Shown: positions 7,888 through 17,702, counted from the stretch's first letter. The stretch: DNA of 64,000 bases from Achromobacter sp. Bel (GCF_012928505.1 NZ_JABBJN010000026.1:1-64000), one strand, 5' to 3'. Notes: generated by a model not told the origin, from the letters alone. Numbers and translations are program-made.

Positions 7888-9432
7888 GTGTACCCGATCG
7901 ATTTCTTCTTCCGAGCGGCGGAGCAGTATCCCGAACGCATCGCGCTGGATGGCCCCGAAGGCGCCGTCACTTATGCGCGGCTGGCTGCCGACACGCGGGC
8001 GTTGGCGGCCGCGCTGCAGGGCCTGGACCCCGAACCGCAGACCCGGGTCGCCATCTGCGCCGGCAACTCGGCGCGGCACATCCTGGCGCTGCTGGCCGTG
8101 CTGGCCAGCGGCAAGGTCTGGGTGCCGCTCAACTACCGCAGCACCGCGCGGGAGATCGGGCGCATCCTGGACGCCACCGAACCCTCCATCGTCATCGTCG
8201 ACCAGGTCGGAGCGCCCCTGGCGCCGCCCTCGGACAGCGCGCGGATCAACCTGGAAGACGGTCAGGCGAGCCCGCCGGATGACGGCGGCAATGGCGGCGA
8301 CGGCGACGAACTGCGCCTGCACGCCCTGCTGCGGCAATACGCCGGCCACGAGCCGGTGCGCCATGCGCTGTCACGCGACGCCACGCAAGCCATCAAGTTC
8401 ACCGGTGGCACCACCGGCCTGCCCAAAGGCGTGATGCAGCCGTACCGCGCCTGGAACGCCGGCATCATCAACCAGATCGCCAGCTGGGCGCTGACCCGCG
8501 ACGACCGCTACGTGGTGTCCGCCCCCATCACCCACGGCACGGGCACCTACCTGTTGCCCGTGCTGGCCTGCGGCGGCGCGCACTTGCTGCTGGACAGCAT
8601 CACCCCGGCCACCATCACGGCGGCGTTCCGCGAGCGCGGCGGCACGCTGAGCTTCATGCCGCCCACGCTGATCTACATGATCATGGCGCAGGAAGGCGTG
8701 TCGCGCGCGGACTTCCCCGCCCTGCGCAACCTGATCTATGGCGGCGCGCCGATGCCGCCCGAGAAGATCGACCGCGCGCGCGACTTCTTCGGCCCCGTGC
8801 TGGGCACCACCTACGGGCAGACCGAAGCGCCGCAAATCGCCACCGTGCTGCGGCCCGCCGACCTGGAAGCGCCGCAGAACCGCGCCTCGGTCGGCCGCGC
8901 GACCTGGCTGTCGGACGTGGCCATCATGGGCGCGGACGGCGCCCTGCTGCCGCGCGGCGAAATCGGCGAAGTCGTGGTGCACGGCGACCTGACCATGACG
9001 GGCTATTGGCGCCTGCCGGAAAAGACCGCCGAAACGCTGGTCGACGGCTGGCTTCACACCGGCGACACCGGCCTGATCGATGCGCGCGGCTATCTGTTCC
9101 TGAAGGACCGCCTGCGCGACGTCATCATCACCGGCGGCTTCAACGTCTATCCCGTGGATGTCGAAAACGCGTTGTCGTCGCACCCCGCCGTGTATGAATG
9201 CTCGGTCTTCGGCCTGCCCGACGACAAGTGGGGCGAAGCCGTCCACGCCGCCGTGCAGTTCCACCCCGGCGCGCAAGCCGACGCCGATGCGCTCAAGGCC
9301 CACGTACGCGCCTTGCTGGGCCCGGTGGCCACGCCCAAGCAATTCCACATCCATGACAGCCTGCCGCGCTCCAGCGTCGGCAAGGTCCTGAAGAACGCCG
9401 TGCGCGACGCCGCGCAAAAGGAAACGCCATGA
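7888..9432 (+). CDS. AMP-forming acyl-CoA synthetase
   Basis: A 514-residue ANL-superfamily ligase that would activate a carboxylic acid with ATP and couple it to CoA. The phosphate-binding loop FTGGTTGLPKG is at residues 171-181, TYGQTEAP supplies the A5-type adenine motif, LHTGDTG the hinge-side Asp, and SLPRSSVGKVLK carries the C-terminal catalytic lysine. The GTG start at 7888 is preceded by AAGGAG and gives the right length. It lies 16 bases after the binding-protein gene and overlaps the next gene by four bases (ATGA). The acid substrate cannot be told from sequence. Confidence 0.88.
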   Translation: MYPIDFFFRAAEQYPERIALDGPEGAVTYARLAADTRALAAALQGLDPEPQTRVAICAGNSARHILALLAVLASGKVWVPLNYRSTAREIGRILDATEPSIVIVDQVGAPLAPPSDSARINLEDGQASPPDDGGNGGDGDELRLHALLRQYAGHEPVRHALSRDATQAIKFTGGTTGLPKGVMQPYRAWNAGIINQIASWALTRDDRYVVSAPITHGTGTYLLPVLACGGAHLLLDSITPATITAAFRERGGTLSFMPPTLIYMIMAQEGVSRADFPALRNLIYGGAPMPPEKIDRARDFFGPVLGTTYGQTEAPQIATVLRPADLEAPQNRASVGRATWLSDVAIMGADGALLPRGEIGEVVVHGDLTMTGYWRLPEKTAETLVDGWLHTGDTGLIDARGYLFLKDRLRDVIITGGFNVYPVDVENALSSHPAVYECSVFGLPDDKWGEAVHAAVQFHPGAQADADALKAHVRALLGPVATPKQFHIHDSLPRSSVGKVLKNAVRDAAQKETP

Positions 9433-10220
9433 ACCCGCCCGAAACCCGACTCTGCGCCCATCACCTGACGGGGATGTCGTACCGCGACGTCGACCTGGTC
9501 GAAGACCTGATCGGCAAGAAGACCTTCACCGAAGTCATGATCATGCAGATCCTGGGCCGCGACGCGCGCCCGGTGGACATGCGCATCGTCGATGCCGTGC
9601 TGGTGACGCTGATGGAGCACGGCATGACGCCCAGCGCCATCGCCACGCGCCTGATCTACATGAGCGCGCCGGAAAACCTGCAAGGCGCGGTGGCCTCAGG
9701 CCTGATGGCGGTGGGCAGCCAGTTCGTCGGCACCATGGAGAACTGCTCGCGACTGCTGGACCGCATCAAGCAGGCGGCAGACGGCCGGACGGAAGCGCTT
9801 GCCATCGCACGCGAGTTCCGCGAACAGCGCCGCGCCCTGCCCGGCTTCGGCCACCACCTGCACAAGCCCGACGACCCGCGATCGATCAAGCTGCTGGCGC
9901 TGGCCGAAGCCGAACCGGACCTGGAGGGCGCGTCGGTAAAGGCGCTGCGCCTGCTGGCAACGGCGATCGACGAAACCTATGGCAAGCACATCACCATCAA
10001 CGCCACGGGCGCGGTGGCGGCGCTGCTCAGCGAGATCGGCGTGCCGACCGACCTGATGCGCGGGTTTGCCGTGATCTCGCGCGCCGCCGGCCTGGTGTCG
10101 CACGTGGCCGAAGAACAGCAAAGCCCGTCGGGCCGCTACATTTGGGAAACCATCGACCACGCCATCCCCTACGTGGGCGAAGGCAAGACGCATCAGCAAG
10201 CCGGCGGGGAATCCGCATGA
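9429..10220 (+). CDS. citryl-CoA lyase / short citrate-synthase-like protein
   Basis: A 263-residue member of the citrate synthase superfamily, much shorter than citrate synthase (about 430) and matching stand-alone citryl-CoA lyases. The motif LPGFGHHLHKPDDPR near residue 139 corresponds to the PGFGH active-site loop. Family members cleave or form a C-C bond next to a CoA thioester. The start overlaps the ligase stop (ATGA) and the stop overlaps the SDR start, so the three are translationally coupled. With the ligase upstream, a plausible route is acid to acyl-CoA to cleavage; the exact acid is unknown. Confidence 0.8.
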   Translation: MNPPETRLCAHHLTGMSYRDVDLVEDLIGKKTFTEVMIMQILGRDARPVDMRIVDAVLVTLMEHGMTPSAIATRLIYMSAPENLQGAVASGLMAVGSQFVGTMENCSRLLDRIKQAADGRTEALAIAREFREQRRALPGFGHHLHKPDDPRSIKLLALAEAEPDLEGASVKALRLLATAIDETYGKHITINATGAVAALLSEIGVPTDLMRGFAVISRAAGLVSHVAEEQQSPSGRYIWETIDHAIPYVGEGKTHQQAGGESA

Positions 10221-11032
10221 CGGCGGCCGGCGCCGACACGCGCCTGGCAGGCAAGATCGCGCTGGTGGCCGGGGCCGGCACATCAGCCGCCGGCTGGAGC
10301 ATCGGCCGCGCCAGCTGCGTGACGCTGGCACGGCGAGGCGCGGCCGTGGTGGCCCTGGACGCCCATCTGGCCGCCGCGGAAGACGCCGCGCATGAAGTGG
10401 AGCTGGCCGGCGGCAGCGCCTTGGCGGTGCAGGCCGACGTGGCCGACCCGGACGCCATGCAAGCGGCGGTGGATGCCGCGCTGCGCCGCTACGGGCGTAT
10501 CGACATCCTGCAAGCCAACGCCGGCATCGGCAAAGTGGGCGGGCCGGAGGAGATCTCGCTGCAAGACTGGGACCGCATCCAGCAAGTGAACGTGACCAGC
10601 CTGCTTATTGCCACGCGCCTGCTGGCGCCCTTGATGCGCGCCCAGGGCGGCGGCGCGATCGTCACGGTGTCGTCCATCGCGGGCATCCGGTACACCGGCT
10701 ATCCGCATCTGGCCTACAGCGTCAGCAAGGCCGCCGTGATCCACTTCGCGCGCATGGCGGCGCAGCAGTACGCCGCCGACGGCATCCGCGTGAACACTGT
10801 CATTCCCGGCCTGATCGACACCCCGCGCGTGGCGCAGAACGTCGCGCGCATGTTCGACCCGGACGATCTGCAAGCGGCGATGGCCGCGCGCGACAGGCAG
10901 GTGCCGATGGGCCGGATGGGCACGCCCTGGGAAGTCGCGAACGCGGTAGCGTTCCTGGCCTCGGACGAGGCGTCCTACATCACTGGCACCGAACTGCTCG
11001 TCGATGGCGGGTTGACGGGCAAATACGCCTGA
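10217..11032 (+). CDS. short-chain dehydrogenase/reductase
   Basis: A 271-residue classical SDR. The cofactor loop is GAGTSAAGWSIG near residue 16, longer than the usual TGxxxGxG. NAG, the catalytic Ser in VSSIAG and Tyr-x3-Lys (YSVSK) follow in order, and the C-terminus ends with the usual GTELLVDGG. The ATG at 10217 overlaps the preceding stop (ATGA). It closes the operon that starts at 6882 and probably oxidises or reduces a hydroxy/keto group in the same pathway. Confidence 0.85.
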   Translation: MTAAGADTRLAGKIALVAGAGTSAAGWSIGRASCVTLARRGAAVVALDAHLAAAEDAAHEVELAGGSALAVQADVADPDAMQAAVDAALRRYGRIDILQANAGIGKVGGPEEISLQDWDRIQQVNVTSLLIATRLLAPLMRAQGGGAIVTVSSIAGIRYTGYPHLAYSVSKAAVIHFARMAAQQYAADGIRVNTVIPGLIDTPRVAQNVARMFDPDDLQAAMAARDRQVPMGRMGTPWEVANAVAFLASDEASYITGTELLVDGGLTGKYA

Positions 11033-11059
11033 CGGCCCTGCCGCCAGGCGCGGCGCCGC

Positions 11060-11854
11060 TTACCAGGAGGTGGAGTAAGCGCCAGGGAACTGCTTGGCCA
11101 CGAACGCCTTCACTTCATCCGACTGATACGCCTTGATGAACCGGGCAATGCGCGGATCGTTCTTGTTGTCTTCGCGCGCGGCAATCACCACCGCCGCGAA
11201 CGGCGCATCCTTGCTTTCCAGCGCCAGCGCATCCTTGGCGGGCGACAGGCCGGCCGGGATGGCGTAGGCCGAATTCACGGCGGCCGCATCCACGTCGGAC
11301 AGCGAATGCGGTAGCTGCGCCGCTTCGATTTCAATGAACTTGAGGTTCTTGGGATTTTCGACCACATCGAACAGCGAGGCCGTCACCGTCACGCCATCCT
11401 TCAGCTTGATCAGCTTGGCGGCCTGCAACACCAGCAGCGCGCGGGCGCCGTTGGTCGGGTCGTTCGGAATCGCCACCTTGCCGCCCTGCGGCAGGTCATC
11501 CAGCGACTTCAGGCGCTTGGAATAGATGCCCATCTGCTGCACCACGGCTGTCGCTACCGGCACCAGCTTGTAGCCGCGCGCCTTGTTCTGCGAATCCAGG
11601 AAGGGCTTGTGCTGGTAGATGTTCAGGTCCAGCTCCTTGGCGTCCAGCGCCGCGTTCGGCTGGATAAAGTCGCTGAACTCGATCAACTTCACTTTCAGGC
11701 CGTCTTTGGCCGCCACCTGCTGCACCACTTCGCCGATCTGCGCGTGCGGGCCCACGGTCACGCCCACCTTCAGTTCGGCGTCCTGCGCCATGGCCGGGCC
11801 GGCGGCAACACTGATCAACGAGGCAAGAACGGCCAGGGAATGGCGAAGGCGCAT
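11060..11854 (-). CDS. metQ: MetQ/NlpA-type methionine-binding protein, orphan
   Basis: A 264-residue periplasmic binding protein of the MetQ family (D/L-methionine uptake by MetNIQ). A Sec signal ends at AMA-QDAELKVGVTVGPHA; the family motifs DLNIYQHKPFLD and GGKVAIPNDPTNGARAL are clear. There is no lipobox Cys, so it is probably a soluble periplasmic protein, unlike the E. coli lipoprotein. No metN or metI gene lies nearby, so it must use a transporter encoded elsewhere. Other NlpA-like ligands are possible. Confidence 0.85.
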   Translation of the reverse strand: MRLRHSLAVLASLISVAAGPAMAQDAELKVGVTVGPHAQIGEVVQQVAAKDGLKVKLIEFSDFIQPNAALDAKELDLNIYQHKPFLDSQNKARGYKLVPVATAVVQQMGIYSKRLKSLDDLPQGGKVAIPNDPTNGARALLVLQAAKLIKLKDGVTVTASLFDVVENPKNLKFIEIEAAQLPHSLSDVDAAAVNSAYAIPAGLSPAKDALALESKDAPFAAVVIAAREDNKNDPRIARFIKAYQSDEVKAFVAKQFPGAYSTSW

Positions 11855-11920
11855 GGTGGGACTCTACAGAAAGGAAGAATGACCCGCGATTCTAGTGACG
11901 GCTCTTCAAAACCGGAAGCG

Positions 11921-11932
11921 ATGAATATTCAT
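11921..11932. promoter_or_regulatory. perfect 12-bp palindrome upstream of metQ
   Basis: ATGAATATTCAT lies in an AT-rich patch 67 bases upstream of the metQ start and about 95 bases upstream of the divergent gene at 12028. It is a candidate operator or promoter element; I do not recognise the regulator. Confidence 0.3.
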
Positions 11933-12027
11933 ATTGATATGCGCAAAACCATATAAGACGCGTGGCCATGACAAGCCCGCGCCATGCGGACACAATAGCG
12001 GCTGCAATCATTCATCACGCCAACGCC

Positions 12028-13101
12028 ATGCCCACGTCCAACGACCTCCATCCGCAGGCCCGCGCCCTGCTTGCCGATCACTATGCCGCCGTCGATGCGG
12101 ACCTGCCGGCGCTGCTGGACCTGCTGTTCGCGCGCAGCGCCGGCGAAGACTGGCACAAGGCCGGCACCTTCAAGCATCACCTGCTGGGCGTGTACCGCAC
12201 GCTGACGCTATGGGACCAGCCGCGCGAAGTACGCCTGCTGGGCCTGTTCCACAGCGTCTACGGCAATGAATACGTCGACCTGACGCTGTTCGACCGCGAA
12301 GGCGAGCGCTCGACCTTGCGTGACGTGCTGGGCACGGAAGCTGAAGAATGGGTCAGCCTGTTCTGCGCGATGCCGCGCACGAAATTCGTGCAGGCCGTGC
12401 TGCAAGGCCAGGGCGCAGGCAGCGATGGCTTGACGCTGGAAGGCGCCGACGGCCAGGTGTTCACCTTGACGCCGCGCCAGGTCGCCGCCTTCATCGTGGT
12501 GTCCGCCGCCGACATCGGCGAACAATGGCACAGCTGGCAGGACGAGATCTTCGCCGGCTATCCGCAGCAGCAACGCCGCGACCTGAAAACGAATTGGGCG
12601 TCGTCGCTGTGGCCCGGCCCGTTGAAGCCGCCGTCGAACATCCTGTCGATGCTGTCACACCTGCTGGCGCCGCTGTCGCGCATGCCGGCCGACACCGGCA
12701 TCCCCGTCCCGCCCGCGTTCGACCAGTGCCGCGCCACGCTCAGCCCGCGCGACGAAGCCGCTGCCAGCGCGCTGTACTGGCAGGTCATCACGCGCATGCA
12801 TCCGCTGACGGAAATGGACAGCGCCTGCCATCTGCTGGAAGCCGCGGTCGCGCACAATCCGTGGGTGGGTGAACCGCGCCTGCTGCTGGCGCAGTTGGCG
12901 TTGACGTCGGGTGATTTCGATGCCGCCGAGCAGCATGCAGCCGCCGGGCTGGCGGCCTTGCAGGCGTGGGGCACCGCATGGGACAAGCGCATCGAATGGG
13001 CGGGCTGGATGGCCTGGGCCCGCATCGAACTGCAGAACGCCCGCGCGCGCCAATGGCCGGAAAACCTGGCGGCGCTGAACGGGCTGGGACTGGTGCAGTA
13101 A
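12028..13101 (+). CDS. conserved hypothetical protein (HSxYGNE type, possibly DUF6817)
   Basis: A 357-residue cytoplasmic protein with no signal or membrane segment. The N-terminal half has H-rich motifs (HKAGTFKHHLLGVYRTL, GLFHSVYGNEYVDL) that look like a small metal-binding HD-like fold. The C-terminal part (about 265-350) is helical and TPR-like (LLEAAVAHNPWVGEPRLLLAQLAL). I chose the ATG at 12028; an in-frame ATG at 11962 would add 22 residues and neither has a clear ribosome site. Function unknown. It is divergent from metQ, but nothing in the sequence ties it to methionine. Confidence 0.65.
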   Translation: MPTSNDLHPQARALLADHYAAVDADLPALLDLLFARSAGEDWHKAGTFKHHLLGVYRTLTLWDQPREVRLLGLFHSVYGNEYVDLTLFDREGERSTLRDVLGTEAEEWVSLFCAMPRTKFVQAVLQGQGAGSDGLTLEGADGQVFTLTPRQVAAFIVVSAADIGEQWHSWQDEIFAGYPQQQRRDLKTNWASSLWPGPLKPPSNILSMLSHLLAPLSRMPADTGIPVPPAFDQCRATLSPRDEAAASALYWQVITRMHPLTEMDSACHLLEAAVAHNPWVGEPRLLLAQLALTSGDFDAAEQHAAAGLAALQAWGTAWDKRIEWAGWMAWARIELQNARARQWPENLAALNGLGLVQ

Positions 13102-13158
13102 GCGGGCTGCAGTGAGCGGGCTGCAATAAGCCGGCGCGACAGGGATCCTGCGGGATCC

Positions 13159-13722
13159 CTACTTCATGCCTTCCCAGTGCGGGCCGGGCACGACGATGTC
13201 GAACAGCTCCAGCACGCGCGCTACCGTGTGGTCCACCATCTCTTCGATGGAGGCCGGCCGGTGGTAGAAGGCGGGCAGCGGCGGAAACACGATGCCGCCC
13301 ATTTCGGTCACGGCCGTCATGTTACGCAGATGCGCCAGGTTGAAGGGCGTTTCGCGCACCATCAGCACCAGGCGCCGGCGTTCCTTCAAGGTAACGTCGG
13401 CCGCGCGGGTGATGAGGTTGTCGGACAGGCCGTGGGCCACGGCCGCCAGCGTGCGCATCGAGCACGGCACGATCACCATGCCCGCCGTCTGGAACGCGCC
13501 GCTGGCCAGCGTGGCACCCACGTCGCGCACGGAATGCACGTGGTCGGCCAGCGCATAGATGTCGTGGCGGCTGACATCCAGTTCATGCTTGATGTTCAGC
13601 ACGCCGGACGCGGACACCACCAGATGCGTCTCGACATCGTCCACGCCGCGCAGCGCTTGCAGCATGCGCACCGCGTAGAGCGCGCCGGTGGCGCCCGTGA
13701 TGCCGATGACCAGTCGCCGCAT
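13159..13722 (-). CDS. ubiX: flavin prenyltransferase UbiX
   Basis: A 187-residue enzyme that attaches dimethylallyl phosphate to FMN to make prenyl-FMN, the cofactor of the UbiD decarboxylase in ubiquinone synthesis. The FMN-binding start VIGITGATGALYAVR, the VVSASG loop and the MVIVPCSMRTLAAVAHGLSDNLITRAADV core are diagnostic, as is LVLMVRETPFN. It starts 7 bases after the grxD stop and is the last gene of the hemA-to-ubiX run. Its stop codon sits in a small GC hairpin at 13141-13160 that lacks a T-run. Confidence 0.93.
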   Translation of the reverse strand: MRRLVIGITGATGALYAVRMLQALRGVDDVETHLVVSASGVLNIKHELDVSRHDIYALADHVHSVRDVGATLASGAFQTAGMVIVPCSMRTLAAVAHGLSDNLITRAADVTLKERRRLVLMVRETPFNLAHLRNMTAVTEMGGIVFPPLPAFYHRPASIEEMVDHTVARVLELFDIVVPGPHWEGMK

Positions 13723-13729
13723 GGGCGGC

Positions 13730-14056
13730 TTAGGCCGTGGCGCCGGATTGCTCCAGCAGCGTCTTCAGTTCACCGGATTCGTTCATCTCGTTCATGATGT
13801 CCGAGCCGCCGATGAATTCGCCCGCCACGTACAACTGCGGGATGGTGGGCCAGCTGGAGAATTCCTTGATGCCCTGGCGGACTTCGTCGTCTTCCAGCAC
13901 ATTGACGGTCACCAGCTTCTTCACGCCACAGCCCTTCAGGATCTGGATGGCCTTGCCGGAGAAGCCGCACTGCGGGAATTGGGCGGTGCCCTTCATGAAC
14001 AGCACGACGGGGTGCTGGGTCACGGTTTCGCGGATGAATTCTTGAACGTCGCTCAT
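13730..14056 (-). CDS. grxD: monothiol glutaredoxin, Grx4 family
   Basis: A 108-residue CGFS-type glutaredoxin that binds and delivers [2Fe-2S] clusters with glutathione. The active site CGFS begins at C30 in [34 protein letters not shown] gives the cis-Pro (TIPQ) and glutathione-binding loop. I start at 14056, the normal N-terminus ([10 protein letters not shown]), with AAGAGA upstream. A perfect -10 hexamer on this strand at 14092-14097 suggests its own promoter, although it lies in the hemA-prfA-prmC direction. Confidence 0.93.
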   Translation of the reverse strand: MSDVQEFIRETVTQHPVVLFMKGTAQFPQCGFSGKAIQILKGCGVKKLVTVNVLEDDEVRQGIKEFSSWPTIPQLYVAGEFIGGSDIMNEMNESGELKTLLEQSGATA

Positions 14057-14091
14057 GGTGGTCTCTTGGACAGGCATAACGGAATACGCCA

Positions 14092-14097
14092 ATTATA
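14092..14097 (-). promoter_or_regulatory. -10 box of a probable grxD promoter
   Basis: TATAAT on the minus strand sits 36 bases before the grxD ATG in the 131-base gap between prmC and grxD. The -35 region is poor, so an activator may help. The AT-rich hexamer stands out in GC-rich surroundings. Confidence 0.4.
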
Positions 14098-14187
14098 GGT
14101 ACAGCCGGGGAAACCGCCCGGATTACCCGGATGCGGCGCCGGCCTATGCCGGAAATTCAGGGGAAAATCTGTAACAAGCCGCGCGAA

Positions 14188-15021
14188 TCAGCGCCCGGCG
14201 GACCGCCAGCGCCCGCCCGAGATCCGCTCGATCCCGGCCAGGTCCTGGCGGCTGCGCACGTCTTCGAAGCCGGCCTCGGCCAGCAGGTCGCGCACCGCCT
14301 GCGCCTGGTCCCAGCCATGCTCCATCCACAGGGCGCCGCCCGGCTTCAGGTGCCGGCCGGCCCCCGCCACGATGCGGCCCAGGTCTTCCAGGCCGCCCGC
14401 CCCATCGGTCAGCGCGCCGCGTGGCTCGAAACGCAGGTCGCCCTGGTCCAGGTGCGGATCGTCGCTGGCCACATAGGGCGGATTCGACACGATCAGGTCA
14501 AAACCTTCGCCCGCCGGCACGGCCCCGTACCAGCTGCCTTCCACGAAGCGCACGGACGCGGTCAGCTCCCAGGCGTTGCCGGCGGCCACCGCCAGCGCGG
14601 CGGCGCTGACGTCCGAGGCCATCACCCGCGCATCGCGGCGGGCCAGCGCGATCGAGATCGCAATCGCCCCGCTGCCGGTGCCCAGGTCCAGCACGGCGGG
14701 GCCCGCCACGCCGGCCACGCATTCCAGCGCGGTCTCGACCAGCACCTCGGTATCGGGGCGCGGGATCAGCACATCGGGCGTCACGCGGAACCGGTGCCCC
14801 ATGAACTCACGGTGGCCCAGCAGATAGGCCATGGGCTCGCCGGCCAGGCGCCGCGCCAGCAGCGCCTCGTAGGCGGCCGCCACCTGGGGATCCAGCGGAT
14901 CGGTGTCATGCGCCAGCAGCCACGCGCGCGGCTTGCCCAGCACGTGCTCCAGCAGCATGCGCACTTCCAGGCGCGGCAGCCGGGCGTCGGCCAGCAGACT
15001 GCTCAACTGGGGCGTCGTCAT
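14188..15021 (-). CDS. prmC: release factor glutamine methyltransferase PrmC
   Basis: A 277-residue SAM-dependent enzyme that methylates the glutamine of the GGQ motif in release factors 1 and 2. The SAM motif LDLGTGSGAI is at residues 111-120 and the catalytic NPPY at 180-183, with IPRPDTEVLVE before it. It begins 10 bases after prfA, whose product it modifies, so the two are co-transcribed and functionally linked. Confidence 0.95.
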   Translation of the reverse strand: MTTPQLSSLLADARLPRLEVRMLLEHVLGKPRAWLLAHDTDPLDPQVAAAYEALLARRLAGEPMAYLLGHREFMGHRFRVTPDVLIPRPDTEVLVETALECVAGVAGPAVLDLGTGSGAIAISIALARRDARVMASDVSAAALAVAAGNAWELTASVRFVEGSWYGAVPAGEGFDLIVSNPPYVASDDPHLDQGDLRFEPRGALTDGAGGLEDLGRIVAGAGRHLKPGGALWMEHGWDQAQAVRDLLAEAGFEDVRSRQDLAGIERISGGRWRSAGR

Positions 15022-15031
15022 GGCGCGCGCC

Positions 15032-16114
15032 TCAGATGTCGTCGCCCAGGGCCGCCAGCTGCTCGGCCTGGTGTTCGGCGATCAGCGCGCCGGTCAGCTC
15101 TTCCAGATCGCCTTCCATGATCTGCTGCAGCTTGTACAGCGTCAGGTTGATGCGGTGGTCCGTCACGCGGCCCTGCGGGAAGTTATAGGTGCGGATGCGC
15201 TCGGAACGGTCGCCCGTGCCGATCAGGCTCTTGCGCTCCGCGGCTTCCTTGCTTTGCCGTTCTCGGGTTTCCTTGTCTTTCAGGCGCGCCGCCAGCACCT
15301 GCATGGCCTTGTCCTTGTTGCGGTGCTGCGAACGGTCGTCCTGGCATTCCACCACCAGGCCGGTAGGCAAGTGGGTGATGCGCACCGCCGAATCGGTCTT
15401 GTTGATGTGCTGGCCGCCCGCGCCGCTGGCGCGGAACGTGTCGATGCGCAGATCGCTCGGGTTGATGACGATTTCCGACATCTCGTCGGCTTCCGCCATG
15501 ATGGCCACGGTGCAGGCCGACGTATGGATGCGGCCCTGCGCTTCGGTGGCGGGCACCCGCTGCACGCGGTGCGCACCGGACTCGAACTTCAGGCGCCCGT
15601 AGGCGCCGTCACCATCGATGCGCGCGATCACTTCCTTGTAGCCGCCCAGTTCCGACGCGCTTTCCGACATCAGCTCGACGCGCCAGCCGCGCGTTTCCGC
15701 GTAGCGCGTGTACATGCGCAAAAGGTCGCCCGAGAACAGCGCGCTTTCGTCGCCGCCCGTGCCTGCGCGGATTTCCAGGAACACGCTGCGGCCGTCATTG
15801 GGGTCACGCGGCAGCAGCAACAGCTGCAACGCGCTTTCCAGGTCTTCCAGCTTGCCGCGGCCCGATTTGATCTCGTCTTCGGCCATGGCCTTCATGTCGG
15901 GATCGGACAGCATTTCCTGTGCGGTCGCCAGGTCTTCCTCGGTCCGGGCAAAGGCGGTGAACGCCTCGACCACGGGCTCCAGTTCGGCGCGTTCGCGCGA
16001 AAGCTTGCGGAAACGGTCCATATCGGACGCGGTTTCCGGTTGGGCGAGCAACGCGTCCACCTCGGTCAGGCGGTGACACAGATGCTCCAGCCGGCTGCGC
16101 ATGGAAGATTTCAT
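15032..16114 (-). CDS. prfA: peptide chain release factor 1
   Basis: A 360-residue release factor reading UAA and UAG. The codon-recognition tripeptide lies at 188-190 (PAT, in [18 protein letters not shown]) and the GGQ at 233-235 ([18 protein letters not shown]) acts in peptidyl-tRNA hydrolysis. [12 protein letters not shown] is also typical of class-I factors. Length matches E. coli RF1. I use the ATG at 16114; an ATG four codons later is possible. The tripeptide separates it from RF2, which has SPF. Confidence 0.95.
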   Translation of the reverse strand: MKSSMRSRLEHLCHRLTEVDALLAQPETASDMDRFRKLSRERAELEPVVEAFTAFARTEEDLATAQEMLSDPDMKAMAEDEIKSGRGKLEDLESALQLLLLPRDPNDGRSVFLEIRAGTGGDESALFSGDLLRMYTRYAETRGWRVELMSESASELGGYKEVIARIDGDGAYGRLKFESGAHRVQRVPATEAQGRIHTSACTVAIMAEADEMSEIVINPSDLRIDTFRASGAGGQHINKTDSAVRITHLPTGLVVECQDDRSQHRNKDKAMQVLAARLKDKETRERQSKEAAERKSLIGTGDRSERIRTYNFPQGRVTDHRINLTLYKLQQIMEGDLEELTGALIAEHQAEQLAALGDDI

Positions 16115-16198
16115 GGGGGATTGACCAAAGAAAAGACAGGAATAGCGGGCGCCCACAAGACGAACGCCCGCCAGGAGGCGGGACGTGGGACAGATTCG

Positions 16199-17473
16199 CT
16201 AACGGCGGGAATCGCGGCCGGGGAACAGGCGCGGCATCCAGGCAAGCAGTTGCTTGCGATCGTCGCCTTCGCTGCGGTTCAACGCCGCCAGCGGGCCGTG
16301 CAGGTATTTTTGCGTCAGGCCGTGCGCCAGTTGTTCCAGCACGGCTTCGGGCGATTCGCCGCGCGCCAGCAGGCGGCGCGCGCGTTCCAATTCGGCGGCG
16401 CGGACATCTTCGGCGGCCTGGTGCAGGTCGCGGATGACGGGCACCACTTCGCGGGATTGCATCCAGTGCATGAAGCCCTGGACGCGGGTTTCGATGATGG
16501 CTTCGGCCTGCACAACGGCGGCGCGGCGCGCGTCGGTGCCCGTCTGCACCAGGCGGCCCAGGTCGTCCACCGAGTACAGGTAGACGTCGTCCAGGCGGCC
16601 GACTTCGGGTTCGATGTCGCGCGGGACAGCCAGGTCGATCATGACCATCGGACGGTGGCGGCGCAGGCGCGTAGCCCGTTCCACCATCCCCAGCCCGAGG
16701 ATGGGCAGGGAGCTTGCCGTACAGGACACGATGACGTCGAATTCCGAGAGGCGGTCGGTAAGGTCCGACAGCTTCATGGTGCTGGCCGAAAAGCGGTTGG
16801 CCAGGATTTCGGCGCGTTCGGCCGTGCGGTTGGCCACGACCATGCTGCGCGGGCGCTGCGCGGCGAAGTGCGTGGCGCACAATTCGATCATTTCGCCCGC
16901 GCCGATGAACAGCGTGCGGGCCTGGTCCAGGTTGCCGAACACGCGCTCGGCCAGGCGGACGGCGGCGGCGGCCATGGACACGGATTGCGCGCCGATGGCG
17001 GTTTGCGACCGCACTTCCTTGGCCACCGAGAAGGTGCGCTGGAACATCTGGTGCAGCAAGGTGCCCAGCGATCCGGCTTCGCCGGCGGCGCGCACGGCGT
17101 CCTTCATCTGGCCCACGATCTGCGTTTCGCCCAGCACCATGGAATCCAGGCCGCTTGCCACGCGGAAAGCGTGGCGGACGGCGTCGTCTTGATGGTGGCG
17201 GTACAGGTGCGGGCGCAGCGTGCCGGCGTCCAGGCGGTTGTGTTCAGCCAGCCAGGCGGGCAACTGATCGGCAACGTGGCCGTCAGCGGCGCAGTAGATT
17301 TCGGTGCGGTTACAGGTGGACAGGATGGCGGCTTCGCGGACCGAGCCGCCAAACGCCGAACGCAGGCCTTCCAGCGCGGGCTTGACCAGATCGACGGGCA
17401 TGGACACGCGTTCGCGAACCGAAACCGGCGCGGACGTGTGATTCAGACCGAAGGCAAGGACAGCTACCGACAT
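16199..17473 (-). CDS. hemA: glutamyl-tRNA reductase
   Basis: A 424-residue enzyme that reduces glutamyl-tRNA(Glu) to glutamate-1-semialdehyde, the first step of the C5 haem pathway. The N-terminus [14 protein letters not shown] and the catalytic cysteine C54 in [11 protein letters not shown] are clear, followed by the NADPH-binding [16 protein letters not shown] and the C-terminal dimerisation helix. It is the first gene of the run to ubiX, separated from prfA by 84 bases. Haem and siroheme share this precursor, which also serves the sulfite reductase at 3760. Confidence 0.95.
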   Translation of the reverse strand: MSVAVLAFGLNHTSAPVSVRERVSMPVDLVKPALEGLRSAFGGSVREAAILSTCNRTEIYCAADGHVADQLPAWLAEHNRLDAGTLRPHLYRHHQDDAVRHAFRVASGLDSMVLGETQIVGQMKDAVRAAGEAGSLGTLLHQMFQRTFSVAKEVRSQTAIGAQSVSMAAAAVRLAERVFGNLDQARTLFIGAGEMIELCATHFAAQRPRSMVVANRTAERAEILANRFSASTMKLSDLTDRLSEFDVIVSCTASSLPILGLGMVERATRLRRHRPMVMIDLAVPRDIEPEVGRLDDVYLYSVDDLGRLVQTGTDARRAAVVQAEAIIETRVQGFMHWMQSREVVPVIRDLHQAAEDVRAAELERARRLLARGESPEAVLEQLAHGLTQKYLHGPLAALNRSEGDDRKQLLAWMPRLFPGRDSRR

Positions 17474-17702
17474 GAGTTAGCGTGAAGAACTGCCACCAAG
17501 AACAATGCGTCAGGGGTGGGGACGATACTGCGGAAAGTTCCCCAAGCCGTAACAGCAGACCGTTAAAGATTATACCCCTGCGGGTTATCCCCAGGCCAAT
17601 CCGCCCCCCGGCCGCGACGCTGCGCCGCACTCATCCGTGCCATTCACCCAACACTTGGCGGGGCCTCCCCGACAAGGAGGCATCGGGATTTTTGCCGACC
17701 GG

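Noticed and set aside
13141-13160. Hairpin at the ubiX stop as a terminator
   Set aside because: The 8-bp stem AGGGATCC/GGATCCCT has no T-run on either strand.
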